Assembly (NCBI RefSeq): GCF_023065955.2
Contig: NW_026622985.1
Span: forward strand, 70,297,931-70,361,930
Reading direction: 5' to 3'
Source of the DNA: Ursus arctos
Taxonomy: Eukaryota > Chordata > Mammalia > Carnivora > Ursidae
DNA length: 64,000 nucleotides
Positions 12,621 to 25,440 of this stretch are shown one piece after another. Under the pieces are notes generated by a model. It had not been told where the DNA came from and searched no databases. It worked only from the letters and a program-made list of their open reading frames with translations. Numbering within the stretch: position 1 is the stretch's first letter; each line of letters begins with the position of its first letter. The position numbers were made by a program, and so were the translations under genes.

Positions 12621-12796
12621 GCGGTTTCCTTGAGAGTGGAGAAGGGCTTTTGGAGAAATGGAAGAAAACATAGCAGTGTCACAAAGCAAGTCAAATAAAG
12701 CATGAACAGAGTGCAACTTGGAGAAAGGTGAATGAGAAACTTGTTTAGCAAATGGGACTAATTACTCGAGGATTTTATTTAAAATTTTTCTCTTTT

Positions 12797-13046
12797 AGGG
12801 GCGCCTGGATGGCTTAGTCAGTTAAGTATCCAACTCTTGGTTTCAGCTCAGGTCATGATCTCCGGGCGGGGAGATCTACCCTGTGTCTGGCTCCCCACCC
12901 CCTGCTTGGTGCAGAGTCTGCTTGAAATTCTCTCCCTCTCCCTCTACTCCTACCCACTGCTGGCACACTCTCTCTCTTCCAATCTCTCTAAAATAAATAA
13001 ATGTTTAAAAATTATTCATCTCATTTAAAAATATAAGTAAATAAAT
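12797..13046 (+). mobile_element. Can-SINE
   Basis: Head 'ggggcgcctggatggcttag', AATAAATAAAT-type tail, flanked by aaaatttttctcttt (12781 and 13047 onward). Confidence 0.9.
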
Positions 13047-13519
13047 AAAATTTTTCTCTTTCAGCCCAATGGATCATAAGGAAACATTGTAGATTCTTAA
13101 TAACCTGGCAGAGGAGCAAGGTAAAATGGGGGAGAGACAACGTGCAGTGAAGATCCCAACAGGAGGCAATTGAAATCATCTGTGCATAAAGTAAGTACAG
13201 TTGTTAACAGTAAAAATGGGAAGGAAGAGATGATACCAAGGGACTCAAGGATGATTGGCAGCAGAATTTGAATTTCCAATGGAATGAGGAAGCAAAGGTT
13301 ACTACAAGGTTTGCGATTCACATCACAAGGACAGTAGCAATCACTAACACAGCTGGGAAAGTCAGAAGAAAAAGTGGAAAGGAGCATGAATTTTGTTTTC
13401 TGTTTTGGAAAGTGCAATATTGGGATTTATAATAAGAAATATATATTTGGTCTTTATCCCTGTTCAAGGCACAGAGCTCCTAAAACCCTTAGAATTTCCT
13501 AAGAGAGCAATAAAGACGT

Positions 13520-14210
13520 CTTTTGTTCCGTTACTGAGGTGACTTTTGGAAAGCCCCTAGGTAACCCAAGGACTGGGGATGGTTGCCAGGGCAACCAAGC
13601 TTGTGACTGGAGCATTGGAACTTTCAGCCCCACCCCTGAGGAAGGGAGTGGGGCTGGAAGGTTGAGTTCAATCAGCAATGGCCAATGATTTAATCGATCA
13701 TGCCTACGCTTTTGAAGCCTCCGTAGAAACCCAAAAGGACAGGGTTCAGAGAGCTGGTAGGCTGGTGACCAGAACACCATCACCGGAGCTCCAAACGCCA
13801 CAGAGCCAGACCTTACCTATGCGCTCATCTGGTTGTTGATTCGTATCCTTTAATATCCTTTGTAATAAACCAGTAATCCAGTGAGTAACTTGATTTCCTC
13901 AATTCCACAAGCTGCTCTAGCAAATTAATCCAACCAGAGGAGAAGTCATGCGGACCTCCGGTTTATAGCCAGTGGTTCCAAAGCACAGAGGACAACCTGG
14001 ACTTATGATTGGCATCCGAAGTGGGGGTGGGGGCAGTCTTAGAGGCCTGAGCCTTTAACCTGTGGAATCTGGTGCCGTGTCTGGATAGATGGTATCAGAA
14101 TTGGGCTAAACTGTGGGACACCCATCCAGTGCTAGAGAATTGGTTGATGGTGTGGGAAAGGTAACCCACACAATGGAGTTGGTGTCAGAATCACAGAGCG
14201 TAAGCCTAGG
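13520..14210 (+). mobile_element. LTR-like element, family not named
   Basis: 'aagcctccgtagaaacccaa', 'aaggacagggttcagagagc', 'tttgtaataaaccagtaatc' and 'gacaacctggacttatgatt' follow an old mammalian LTR-like consensus I recall, with a polyadenylation signal near 13864. There is no gag/pol-like frame nearby, so it is probably a solo LTR. Both ends are estimates. Confidence 0.5.
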
Positions 14211-14784
14211 ACATCCAGGTGGAGATGGAGGACAGGCTGATCCTTGAGTTGTAAATGTGAGAGACAGCATAGAGCTTTTAGAATCTGGAGAAACGGCAAG
14301 AGCAGAGCTGTGGGGAAGGCATTCATTCAGAACCAGCTGTGGGGCTGTTCAGAGCTTTACCAGCAACTAGGACAAGGTGCTTTTTTGGGGGACTGCTTTC
14401 TTAACTGAGGTGGTATCTTGCCTGGTTACACTTAATAGAATTTATAATATAATAATAAAAATATATATACATACATATTTGTGAAAATTAAAATAAACTG
14501 TTTTTCTAGATGAGTGTTTTCCATACTATTGTTTAGCGAAAACTATTCTAGGTGAAGTTAAGGAAAAATATCTAGTATGATTCGATTGCTTGTTTAGCTG
14601 TTAGACAACAGTATGTCTTGGAGCCTTTATCCTAGGGTGGTTTGTGAAACGCTAAGAGGAGAATCTAAGTTTCTCCAGCTCCTTTGATAAGAGATTCTTT
14701 TATTCTTGGAGCACTGATAACATCCCCTGGAACCAAAGTTTTCCTGAATAATTTGGAAATTAACAATGAAGAAAGAGTAGGGTA

Positions 14785-15140
14785 TCCATCACTATCACAT
14801 GGAACGTTTCAAAGTGCAAATGTCTGCACCCCACCCAAGACCTGAAAATTCTATTTTTTTTTAAAGATTTTATTTATTTATTTGACACAGAGAGAGAGAG
14901 ACAGCCAGTGAGAGAGGGAACACAAGCAGGGGCCATGGGGGAGGAAGAAGCAGGCTCCCAGTGGAGCAGGGAGCCCGATGCAGGGCTCCATCCCAGGACC
15001 CTGGGATCATGACCTGAGACGAAGGCAGAGGCTTAACAACTGAGCCACCCAGATGCCCCTGAAAATTCTATTTTTGACCAGACCTCCCAGATAATTCTGA
15101 ATTGCAACAGGTTTGGAAATAGCTAGTCTAGACCATTTCT
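14785..15140 (+). mobile_element. MER5A-type hAT fragment split by a SINE
   Basis: 'gcaaatgtctgcaccccacc' to the left and 'tgaattgcaacaggtttgga' to the right of the SINE at 14859-15058 are consecutive parts of one element. Confidence 0.6.
14859..15058 (-). mobile_element. Can-SINE, antisense, in MER5A
   Basis: Complete reversed copy flanked by a perfect 17-bp duplication ctgaaaattctattttt (14842-14858 and 15059-15075). Confidence 0.95.
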
Positions 15141-15275
15141 AAGGCTCCTTATAAGAAAAAAAAAAAAAAAAAAACCGTGTTTGGGAAAGGAGAATTTCAA
15201 AGAAGAAAGAGAGTTGTCAGAAATGGGTTTGGTAAAAATCCAGCAAGATGAGGCATAAGAAAATATTGAATATTG

Positions 15276-15467
15276 GGGCGCCTGGGTGACACAGCGGTTA
15301 AGCGTCTGCCTTCGGCTCAGGGCGTGATCCCGGTGTTGTGGGATCGAGCCCCACATCAGGCTCCTCTGCTATGAGCCTGCTTCTTCCTCTCCCACTTCCC
15401 CTGCTTGTGTTCCCTCTCTCGCTGGCTGTCTCTATCTCTGTCAAATAAAAAAGAAAAAAAAAAGAAA
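15276..15467 (+). mobile_element. Young Can-SINE
   Basis: Near-consensus young-subfamily copy ('cacagcggttaagcgtctgc' ... 'ctgtctctatctctgtcaaa') with a perfect 19-bp duplication aagaaaatattgaatattg on each side. Low divergence and a perfect duplication indicate recent insertion. Confidence 0.96.
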
Positions 15468-15689
15468 AAGAAAATATTGAATATTGACTAAGACAAGCTC
15501 GCAAACGACTTTATTGCATGTTTTGGTCCATGTAAACTGAGTTCTACCCATTTCTCCAACACATCCCACTCTTCTAGCTATTCACCTTCTACTTGTACCA
15601 GAAGCTATGAGGGAGAGTGACTCAGCACTCTCTGAGAGTAAGCTGGACTCTGAGCCATCTGTTCCCTGCACGTGTCTTTCCCGCTTCCT

Positions 15690-15840
15690 GCTCCCCAGCC
15701 CATCTCTTGGCTGGCTCGTGTTCACCCATCAGGCCTCAGCAGTACCTCCATCATTCCTCGGAGAAGCCTTCCCTGGCCACCCTGAGTGGTCTCCTCTCGG
15801 TACCATCTCATTCCCTTGGTTACTTCCTTTCATAGTGCTT
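15690..15840 (+). mobile_element. L2 fragment
   Basis: 'gagaagccttccctggccac' and surrounding CT-rich sequence match the L2 3' region. Confidence 0.6.
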
Positions 15841-16057
15841 TTAAAGAAAGATCTTTTTAAAGATAAATTCTAAAATACAACTGGGTATTCTCTCAAATGC
15901 TTGACCAACCCTTCGTTTTAGTCAATCTCTTGTTTCCAGTGCCCCACCGCCCTTCCCTCTGCATCTTGGATTTGTGTACAGACACCTCTCCCAGAATTTG
16001 GTCATGGGTTTCCAGGTCCCTAGGATTCATGTCAAGCTGGGGTTAAAGACCTTTTCA

Positions 16058-16192
16058 GGGGTGTCTGGGTGGCTCAGTTAGCTAAGCATCCAAATCTTGA
16101 TCTCAGTTCATGTCTTGATCTCAGGGTTGTGAGTTCAAGCCTCACTTTGGAGCCCAGCGTGGAGCCTACTTAAAAAAAAAAAAAAAAAAAAA
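16058..16192 (+). mobile_element. Short Can-SINE variant
   Basis: 'ggtgtctgggtggctcagtt', 'cagggttgtgagttcaagcc' and then directly an A-tail; lacks the long CT region. Flanked by imperfect aaagacctttncaggg. Confidence 0.88.
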
Positions 16193-16983
16193 AGACCTTT
16201 GCAGGGACTTCTGCCTGAGCAGGACTTGCCCTAAGCATGGACATTCTGATTCCCCTATGGTTTCACTCACTCTGCCAGTTTCCCTTTTATGTGAACCACA
16301 GAAGGGAAAAAGTCTCTGCCTTTTCCTCTTTCTGCTCACTCTTCTTTCCCCTTTCCTTCCCCAGTGTCCCACACCACAGGCTCCAGCCTCCCCCCCCCCC
16401 CCCCACTTCCCCAGCCAAAGAAAGCCTCAGAAGGCTTTTCTTGCCCCTCTGGACTCTGGCAAAAACAATTGTGAATTTGCAATAAAAAAAATATGGGAAA
16501 GGGTCCTAATTATATAGAATCTCAGCTTCCTCAAAATTCTATTTATCTTATAATAGGATTTTTTATGTGAAGATAAGCACAGTAAAATACAGGATACTTT
16601 TTATGAAATGGAACCTCCTTTGTGATTTGTAAGGGTAGAAACACAGTCTTTTGTTCCCGTCTCGGATCTGCTGGATTGCCTGCTTGATTTGCATACAGAT
16701 TTGAGTTACAAAAAATTCTTCTGAGCTGGTCCAGCTACCACTGCCTTGGTACCCAGATCAGTCCTATTACACACCCAAACTGCAACATATGTAACCTCAG
16801 TAAAGCCATTGCCTTGATTTACAGCGTTTAGTCTGGCTCCAGTATGAGTTTCATAACTTTTAAATATATTCTTTCTTATTTTTTCGCTAAAATTAACAAA
16901 AATAAATTTTATATTTTGCATAAGATTGGAACATTCCAGGGTTGGCACATCTTAAATTATGTAAGTACTCAAGTACTTTTTTC

Positions 16984-17166
16984 TTTTTCTTTTTTTTTAA
17001 GATTGTATTTATTTATTTGTCAGAGAGAGAGAGAGAGAGAGGCAGGCAGAGGGAGAAGCAGGCTCCCGCTGAGCAGGGAGCCCAAGGTGGGACTTGATCC
17101 CAGGACCCTGGGATCATGACCTGAGCTGAACACAGATGCTTAGCCAACTGAACCACTCAGGTGCCC
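16984..17166 (-). mobile_element. Can-SINE, antisense
   Basis: Reversed copy with a (GA)n stretch, flanked by ctcaagtacttttttc (16968-16983 and 17167-17182). Confidence 0.94.
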
Positions 17167-17554
17167 CTCAAGTACTTTTTTCTTTCATTTGCACTCATTA
17201 TCACCTCTTCAAGAGAAATAAAAGTGAAACCCAAGAGTTCTCTTAGCTCTAGGAAAGGATGGCTAGGAGCAAGATAAGATTAAACTTGATTAAAATGTGT
17301 CTTGCAATCTTGTACATTTCTTTGGGCTACCTTTACCACCGACGAGCATTGCATTTAATCAGGAGGCTCATCATCCTATGAATTACTTTAAAAGAACTGT
17401 ATCAGAAAACAAAACAATTTGAAGAATAGGCCTTGTCTGTGATTAAAAAAAAAAAAAGACAAAAACAAAGGGTCTGTATAATTGATTATTATGCAAGATG
17501 AAATCACTGTTACCATTTATCACTGAAAGGAAAATTTTACATATTACTGGATTA

Positions 17555-18010
17555 ATCAGGGTTCTCCAGCGAAACAGAACCAGTGATATATATATATATA
17601 TATGAGAGACGATTTAGTATATGACCTGACTCGTGGTTATGGAGGCTGAGAAGTCCCACGATCTGCTGCTCTGCCATCTGCAAGCTAGATCCCAGGGAAG
17701 CCAGTGGTGTAAATAAGTCTGAACCCCTGAAAAGGAGGAGAGAGCAGTGGTGTTAAGTCTCTGAGTCTGAATGTGCAAGAATCAGGAACACCAGTGTCCA
17801 AGGGCAGAAGAAGAGGGATGTCTCTGTTCAATCAGAGAGTATATTTGTCCTTCCTCTGTGCTTTCTATCTATTCAGGCACTCGACGGATTGAGTGAGATC
17901 CACCTGCACTGGCGAGGGAGATCTCTTCACTCAGTCTACTGATTCACATGCTAATCTCTTCCAGAGACACTTCACAGTCACACCCAGAAGTAAAGTTTGA
18001 CCAACTCTCT
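17555..18010. repeat. Probable ancient interspersed repeat with (TA)n
   Basis: 'cagggttctccagcgaaaca', 'gttatggaggctgagaagtc', 'tctgccatctgcaagctaga' and 'cagtctactgattcacatgc' resemble a dispersed mammalian element that I cannot name. A TA microsatellite lies at about 17587-17603. Confidence 0.45.
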
Positions 18011-18119
18011 GGCCAGAGAAAGGCACAGAAGAGTAGACAATGAGGCCATAAGGAATGAGATCTTTACCCAGCAGAGATAATAGATACTACTGATCAGATT
18101 CTCCTTCTCGCTTGAACTA

Positions 18120-19500
18120 GAGACACAAAGAGTAGTTAATCAGTAGGATCTTGAAGAAAACAAAGTCTTTGAGTACCCAGAAATCCCTCAGGGAAGTGAA
18201 AGAAACCAATCAGATGGCATTTACCTTCCTCCAACCACATCCTTTCTGGTGGTAACAGCAGGAGCAGGAAGTTGTTGAATCACATTAATGGCTGACCACA
18301 GAGCAGGGATGGAGGCCAGAGCTGCCGTGCTCCCAGCTGGAATGATCTTCCAGGTCCTGAGGCAGTCTGGTCTCCAGGAGGCTGAAATGCACTTCAGTTC
18401 CTATTTTTTTAATGAGAACTGGGAGGTCATGTTCTTGAGGTCTCATCACCTGACTGAGATCCTAGTCTTCCTTAATTCTCCAGCTTCCTTGTGATAAATG
18501 CCTTAGAACCAAGATAACTCCAGTTTGTGCCTCTTCTTTATAAGTAAAAATTATAACGAGCACAGAAACTAAATTGAGTTTTTATCATGGTGAATATTTA
18601 TCAGCCATGAAAACAAACAAAATACAGCACTCTAGATCATTTTTCTTGCCTTTTGTTTTTAAGAAAGCCACTTTGTTTTAGATGAAAAATGTAAAATAAA
18701 GAAGAGCTATTTTCTGTCCTAATCACTAGTACAGTAAGTGTACTCTTTCTCAGTGGGATATAGGTAACCACAGATGAGACCCTCTTGGGAATTTCCCTTG
18801 TTAAAATGTGACCGCAGTGCATAAAATTTTGTAGTGCATAAAATTTTATGTAACTGGTTATAGAGACTACTTTTACGTATCATGTTTCAAATTTGTTACT
18901 TGTGCTAATAGGTATGTGATAATCGTGTGTATGTGTGTGTGTGTGTGTATGAATTGCTTCAAGGATGATCATTCTATTAATCAAAGTTCTCATATATCTT
19001 AAGTTTATGTAATATGACGGAATCATAAAACTCGTAATGTGATTTAACCTGTAATTTAGTGACTTCACCTTGTTGAGGGTAACTACCGGCATATAAAAAC
19101 AAATGAATATTTACTTTCGTGTTTGACGATTGAATAGGTGATCTATACATTTAAGATATTAATTCTGTTAAGGACACTCTCTTAATTACAATGTTGCAAA
19201 GTCATAATTATTTATTTTTTGCGAAGCCTTAACTATTTATCACCAAAGAGAAGCAAACTCATCATCCCAAATAAAACTTCCATTTATATATTCCCCCAAC
19301 ATATCTACTTTCTGTTTTTAGTTTTCAGAGTTTTCAGGTATGCTAGATCTGCATGGCCAAGTGTTTGAGGAGAAGGAACCTTCACAGTCTTACATTACTG
19401 TGTTTTACTACACGACTTTTTTGGAGCATTTGCTGTTTGCTTGTTGCTGCTACACTCAAGCAAAAAGCCTGAATGCTTAAACAAAGGAATCAGGCAAATA
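18120..19500. other. Intergenic, only a TG repeat seen
   Basis: No gene or repeat family recognised apart from a (TG)n tract at about 18926-18950. Confidence 0.5.
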
Positions 19501-19520
19501 ATTGCAATAACTTTTGTTTT

Positions 19521-19703
19521 GTTTTGTTGTTTTGTTTTTTAAGATTTTATTTATTTGATAGAGAGAGAGATCACAAAGGGAAGAGGGAGAAGCAGACTGT
19601 CCACTGAGCAGGGAGCCGGATGCGGGGCCCCATCCCAGGACCCAGGGATCATGACCTGAGGCAAAAGCAGATCTTAACTGACCAAGCCACCCAGAAGCCC
19701 TGC
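19521..19703 (-). mobile_element. Can-SINE, antisense
   Basis: Reversed copy flanked by imperfect tgcaataacttttgtttt (19503-19520 and about 19704). Confidence 0.9.
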
Positions 19704-20599
19704 CTGCAATAACCTTTGTTTTTAGTTTAGTTTGTTTTCTTAGTTTAGTGGTTATTGGTTTTGGTCTTTATTTGTACAACTCAAATAATGACAATTTTTT
19801 ATTGCTGCCTGAAAAGCACAAGGTACTTTCACCTGACCTACTCAGTTTTATGTCGCTCCTCCATCCTCATTACCCTTATCCACTGACTTGGCCATTCCTT
19901 TTCATTTCCTGAAATCTGTAGTATCTGCACCTTTCAGTCTTTTCCCCCTGCCCCCAACTCTTCTCACTTAACCTGACCTACATCATGAGCATTCAGTATC
20001 TTGGCCTCTCACCTAATTAACCCCACCTCAAGTGATGTTCTCCAATCCAGCTCATCAAAGCATGCCCATCTCAAATTTTGTCTATTCCTGCTCCTATATC
20101 AAGATCGCTAATGTAGACATCATTGTGAGACCACAATATCCTACTAGTTTAGCTTCTTCTTTGGGTTGCTTATATTCAGGCCCCTTACCTTCCCATTCCA
20201 CCCTCTGTCTGGATAAGCTCATCCACCCCCATGGCTTAAATACAACTCTATGCCAACAACCTCCAAATTTATACCTGGACCTCTCTTTTGAGCTCCAGAC
20301 TCATATGTTCAACTGTCTTCTCAGCACATCTTCTCAGATATCTCATTGGCAACTCAAACAAAGCATTCGAAAATTGATGTTCTTTACTTTCTCCCCAGAT
20401 CTGCTCCCAGCTTAATAAATAGTACCTATGTTCACCCAGTTGGTCAGACCAGAAACCTGAGTTGTTACTTTTTGACAATTCTTTTTTTTTTTTTTTCACT
20501 TCCCAACTCCAATCCATCATCAAATGTTTTGCCCTCTAAAATATTCTTGGATACTTCTTTCCATCTTTATTACCTTTTTTCTTGTCCAAACCAGGGGGC

Positions 20600-20960
20600 C
20601 CTGCCTTGAATAGGACAATAACCTTTTACCTAGCCTCACTTCATCCACTTTTGCCATTTCCAACCCATTCTCCTCATAGTATCTGGGGTATGTAACTCCC
20701 CTACAAAACTTTTCATTGCCCTCAGAAAAAGTTTGTAAGTTTTGTCATTGTGCAAAAGGCCCTCTGTGATCTGGCAGCTGCTGGTCCCTCCAGCTTCATC
20801 CAGCATCACCTCCCCTGGCTCACAAGGCTCTGGTCACAGCCCTTGTCTTTTGGTTCCTTGAATCCACCAAGGTCATTTTCATATGTTTTCTTGGCCTAGA
20901 GACTCTTTCCTCAGTCCTCATCTGATAATTCCTAGTTATCCTTCAGATATCACCTTTATT
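20600..20960 (+). mobile_element. L2 fragment
   Basis: 'ggccctctgtgatctggcag', 'ctccagcttcatccagc' and 'tagagactctttcctcagtc' follow the L2 3' consensus. L2 may extend left towards 20100. Confidence 0.65.
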
Positions 20961-21420
20961 CCTTCATTTGATAAATAGTTATTAAGTACCCACCCTGAGC
21001 CAAGTTCTGTGCGAGGCACTGTGAATGCCACAGAAAGCAAAGCAGACCCAAATCCTATCTCATGAAGCTTATAATTTAGTTGAGGGAAGTGGACACCACC
21101 AAACAACATACAAAGAAATGTAAAATACTTCCATGGTGCTAGGGGGGCCTATGATGGGGGAATTTGGCCTGATCAGGAAAGTCAGAAGACTGAAGAATGA
21201 AGAGATCTGAAGGGGGGCCGCATTAGCAACAAAAGGGGTCACAAATGGAGTAAATTGCATATTCAGAGGAAGCCCAGAGGAAGAGGGATCTCCGGGCTTA
21301 CAAAGAGCCAAAAGAAAGCCAGTGTGGTGAAGCGGAGAGAATGAGGGACATGTGGTAGGAACATGAGCTAGAGAGGCCCAAACATGCAAAGCCTGGGTAA
21401 AAGACTCTGCCACCTCAGGG
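20960..21420. repeat. Ancient interspersed repeat, family not named
   Basis: 'aagtacccaccctgagccaa', 'tgctaggggggcctatgatg' and 'aagccagtgtggtgaagcgg' resemble an old dispersed mammalian element. Probably the same family as 39840-40340 and 49440-49930. Confidence 0.4.
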
Positions 21421-21543
21421 ACTGGACAGACGATGTGTGAAATGGCAAGAGCGTGTGGCAAGACCTAGGGTAAAATGGAGATATAGACCTTGCCTCCAGG
21501 CATTCACATTCCACTTGGATTTGAAACAAAACAACACTGTGCT

Positions 21544-21582
21544 AAAACAAACAAACAAACAAACAAACAGACAGACAGACAT
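21544..21582 (+). repeat. (AAAC)n(AGAC)n microsatellite
   Basis: Consecutive AAAC units pass into AGAC units, then 'atac'. Confidence 0.85.
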
Positions 21583-21719
21583 ACTTCACTATAAATTTGT
21601 CCCTGCTGATATGCTCTTGAAACTCATGCTTAAGAATTTTATCTTTATGTAATAGCTAGGAGCTGCAGAAGTAGAAGTCACATAGGGAGAGCGACGCTAA
21701 CGGATTTATGTTTTGAGAA

Positions 21720-24180
21720 ATACAGTGTTTGGGAAAACTACAAAAGAAAACAAAAACCAAACTATGAATAATATCCTCACATGATAAGATATTGCACCCA
21801 CAAAACCAGAACAGGATACTCCTCCCAGCAACAGTATGTCAGTAAATGGATTGGAAGTTCTAGGTAAAGTTGGTAAAGGGAACATATATATTTTTCCTTC
21901 CTCACAAAACCCAACAAAAGGAATTTTTTAAAAAAATTAATAAACACACAACAATGTGGGGAAAAAGGACAGGATACAACAGTGACAGGAATTTTGAAGC
22001 TAGAAAGAAGATGGAGGATTGCCACAGACTTGGGGGCCTCCAGAAAATAAACTGGTGGTGGCAAAACCCAAGAATTAACCTCATTTGTAGCACAGAATAC
22101 TCAAAAGAGTCCATGACTTGATAGTATCAAATACCTTTGGAAATGGGTGAATCAAGGCCCCAAATCATAGGGACCAGACGAAGGCTGTTTGAATGGCAGG
22201 TAGATCCTTAGATGCCCCTCCCTACTCTGTGCTGCTGAGCCATCCCCACTGTAGCAGAAGTCTGGAATTTTATTCTCTGGAAAGGATAACATAAAGGGAT
22301 TCTAGACTGGGGTATACCAAGCATAGTTGTGGGTGACAATATCATGCCAAAAATAGGAATTAAAGGAACATCTAGACGGTGAATGCTCAGACATCCAGCC
22401 TTCTTCGACTTGGCTTCTCAAATGTTATTAGGTAGGCCTTGCCTCTTCTGGCAGGAGAGTAGAAGAGTCTGCTCTGGGGATTTTGACCAAAACAAGATGA
22501 GAATCATAAAATGGCCCAGATAGTCCTAAAGTAAAACTCAACTATTAGCCAAACACTCATAAACATGAGCAGATAACAAATAAAAGGAAAAGCTCAGTAG
22601 TCCGGTAAGTCAGGGCTGTTATATAAAAAATCAGATAAAAGTGAAAAGATATGTAAATATAGAAAAGAAAAGATTTTTTTAAAATACAGGACTAATCTAG
22701 GAGGTAGATTGTACAAATAACTGGAGTTGCAGAAGGAAAGTTCAAGGAAAATGGAAAAATGAAACTCATCAATGAAATAATTTAAGTAGTTTCTCAGAAC
22801 TGAAGGACATCATTTTCCAGATTGGAAGAACCCACAGGCCCACCAATATGGATGAAAATAGACCCATAAAGTCACTTTATTGTGTCATTTCAGAACACTG
22901 AGGATGAAGAAAAGGTCACATACACGCACAAATCTGAGACAATGGAACAATGTGTTCAAAATTCTAAGTGAAAATGAATTCCAATCTAGAATTCTATATA
23001 CATCCAAACTATCAATCAAGCATTGAGAGTCAAGTACTGATGTTTTCAGACATGTACAGTTGCAAAAATTTACCTCTTAGATACCTTTCTTCAAGAAGCT
23101 TCTGGACTATATGTTCTATAAAATACACGAGTAAATCAAGAAAGAGGAAGTCATTGGATACAGAAAATATGAGATCTGACACAAAATAGATTTCAAACAG
23201 ATTCAACACAAAGCAATAAGAAGACACCAAGCTGATACCTATGCACTTGATCAAGAGGGGGGCATGTCCAGGTTGGAGAACTGTGTGCCTTAGGAAATAG
23301 GACAAATTAAGGGCCTTCAGGATAAAAATGCCTGTTGTAATCTGAGGGCTGAATGCCTAGGTAAGCCTGGATCAGATCTGTGTCTGTGTTCGGCTTGCTT
23401 TGACTGTGTGCAGAAGAAGTTCCTGCTGTCTCCTCCATGCACAGGCCAAAGACCATCCGCTTGGACCATCTGAGGACATCCATCTCATCCCACGGAAGTA
23501 CCCTGCTTCAACCTAATCCTGAGAGCAGGAGGCCAGCTGTTGTGAGCTCAGGACCAGAACACACAAAGAAGCGCCCCTCCCCCCAACTATTTATTCCTCA
23601 GATGTCTCAAACCTGGTCCACATTCTAGTACCAATTCTGGTGGCCCAGTGTTTCTTGGGACTCCCTCATAGCCTTGCCCCCTGACTTCCCCTGACAGAGC
23701 ACTTGTAAACTCACAGAAATGCTGAAGCCAGATTATAACCCCAAAACAGTTCATTTGATCTTCTCCTGGAAGCCTTCCTCTATCACTGGCAACATTGTCC
23801 TGTCCTTACACAGTGAAATATGTGCTTGAACACCAAAGTTCTTAATCACCTCGTACATCCATTTCCATGTAAACTGTTGTTAAAATAATAAGATATTATA
23901 TGGAGGAAACACGGAGCACAGCATGATCCACACTGAATTCGTGATAGTGTTTACCTTAGGGAGGGAGAGATAGAGGGGAATGAGATAAGGGAGGAGGACA
24001 CAGGGAACCTCAACTGTATAAGTAACACTTTATTCATCAATATCAGAGCTAAAGCAAACATGAAACAATGCTAGTTAGCATTTGAAAAAGCTGGGCTGTG
24101 AATATGCGGATGTTTATTACACTAATCTATATTCTTGTCTGCATATTTGAAGCATTTTATAGGAAAATAAAATTTATTTT
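21720..24180 (+). mobile_element. Old L1/HAL1-like region, fragmented
   Basis: 'ccaatctagaattctatata', 'caaactatcaatcaagcatt', 'gatgttttcagacatgtaca' and a final 'aaaataaaatttattttaaa' resemble old L1M/HAL1 sequence. Interior 23330-23880 is unassigned. Boundaries are loose. Confidence 0.4.
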
Positions 24181-24684
24181 AAAAATGAATTCGGGGGAGG
24201 TTAGACTAGAGGCTTAAATGTCAATCCTTTTTTATAATGGGTCTGTGATTCTGCTCTGCTTTCAGGCTAACAAGTTAGCCTGCTACAGCTTCATAGATGC
24301 TGGCAGAAAACACAGGAACTCTTGCTCAGAGGCAAAGAACTCTATTACTTGTGGTACATCAAGCACCAAGAACATCAGCATATTTGCATTAGTTTCTCTT
24401 ATGCCCAAGTCTCATCTGGCAACACAGATGGATCCAGATGGAAGCTTGCTTGTGTAATAGGGTGCATTACCAAAGAAGAACCTTGAGCTTAGGGAACCCA
24501 AATCTTTTAGAGTGGGAAATAGCATGCCTGTGCTTTGATCTGGAGGAATGCATTATCTTCCAAGGTTGTTTGCTCTGAAAACTTCCTTTAGAAAGATAGT
24601 CCAGAACAAAGGGTAGTCAGTCTGCTTGCAAGAAGTGCAGAAACATGAGAGACACATTGAGAATTTTCTCCCAACTTATATGCT

Positions 24685-24870
24685 CAAATCACTCTGTTGT
24701 TTCCTTCATTGCACTTAACACAATTGTAATTACACAATTATTTGAGTGATGATTTGTTTACTATCTGTTTCTCCTCCAAATAATTAGCGAGTGAGGGACC
24801 ACATCTGCTTTGTTCATTGCTACATCTCCAACTAGTATATAATAGAAGCACAAAAAATGTTTTGAAGAAC
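24685..24870 (+). mobile_element. L2 3' end
   Basis: 'gagtgagggaccacatctgc', 'tttgttcattgctacatctc' and 'agaagcacaaaaaatgtttt' follow the L2 3' terminus. Confidence 0.65.
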
Positions 24871-25104
24871 TGTTCATGCATTATTAGACTTGAGTACACT
24901 AGAGACACAACCAGAAGAAAGATGAATGGCAGGTTACTGATGTCACAAGGCATAATGCACTTTAATGATAATTCTTCATATTCGTCCAGCCCTTTTTCTT
25001 TTACAAAGCCCCTTTCATACATTATTTCATGCAAATTTCACAGTTAGTCTTTGAATTGGGTGAACGTGTTAAGAGACTTATCCAGGACCGTTAGACTTTT
25101 TATA

Positions 25105-25440
25105 CAGTGTTATATTAGTTTCAGGTGTACAATATAGTGATTCAGCAATTCTATACCTTACTCAGTGCTCATCACGATAGGTGTATTCTTTTTTTTTTTT
25201 TTTTAAAGATTTTATTTATTTATTTGACAGAGATAGAGACAGCTAGCGAGAGAGGGAACACAAGCAGGGGAAGTGGGAGAGGAAGAAGCAGGCTCACAGC
25301 GGAGGAGCCCGATGTGGGGCTCGATCCCACAACGCCGGGATCATGCCCTGAGCCAAAGGCAGACGCTTAACCGCTGTGCCACCCAGGCGCCCCACGATAG
25401 GTGTATTCTTGATCCTCTTCATCTATTTCATCCTCAATGG
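25105..25440 (-). mobile_element. L1 3' UTR, antisense, split by a SINE
   Basis: 'tagtttcaggtgtacaatat' and 'actcagtgctcatcacgata' are the reversed carnivore L1 3' end. The SINE at 25191-25392 interrupts it. Confidence 0.7.
25191..25392 (-). mobile_element. Young Can-SINE, antisense
   Basis: Near-consensus young copy flanked by a perfect 18-bp duplication cacgataggtgtattctt (25173-25190 and 25393-25410). Confidence 0.96.

Noticed and set aside
25125..25370. Repeated protein-like frames ending ...GLDPTTPGS... at several places
   Set aside because: They are translated Can-SINEs, not a gene family.
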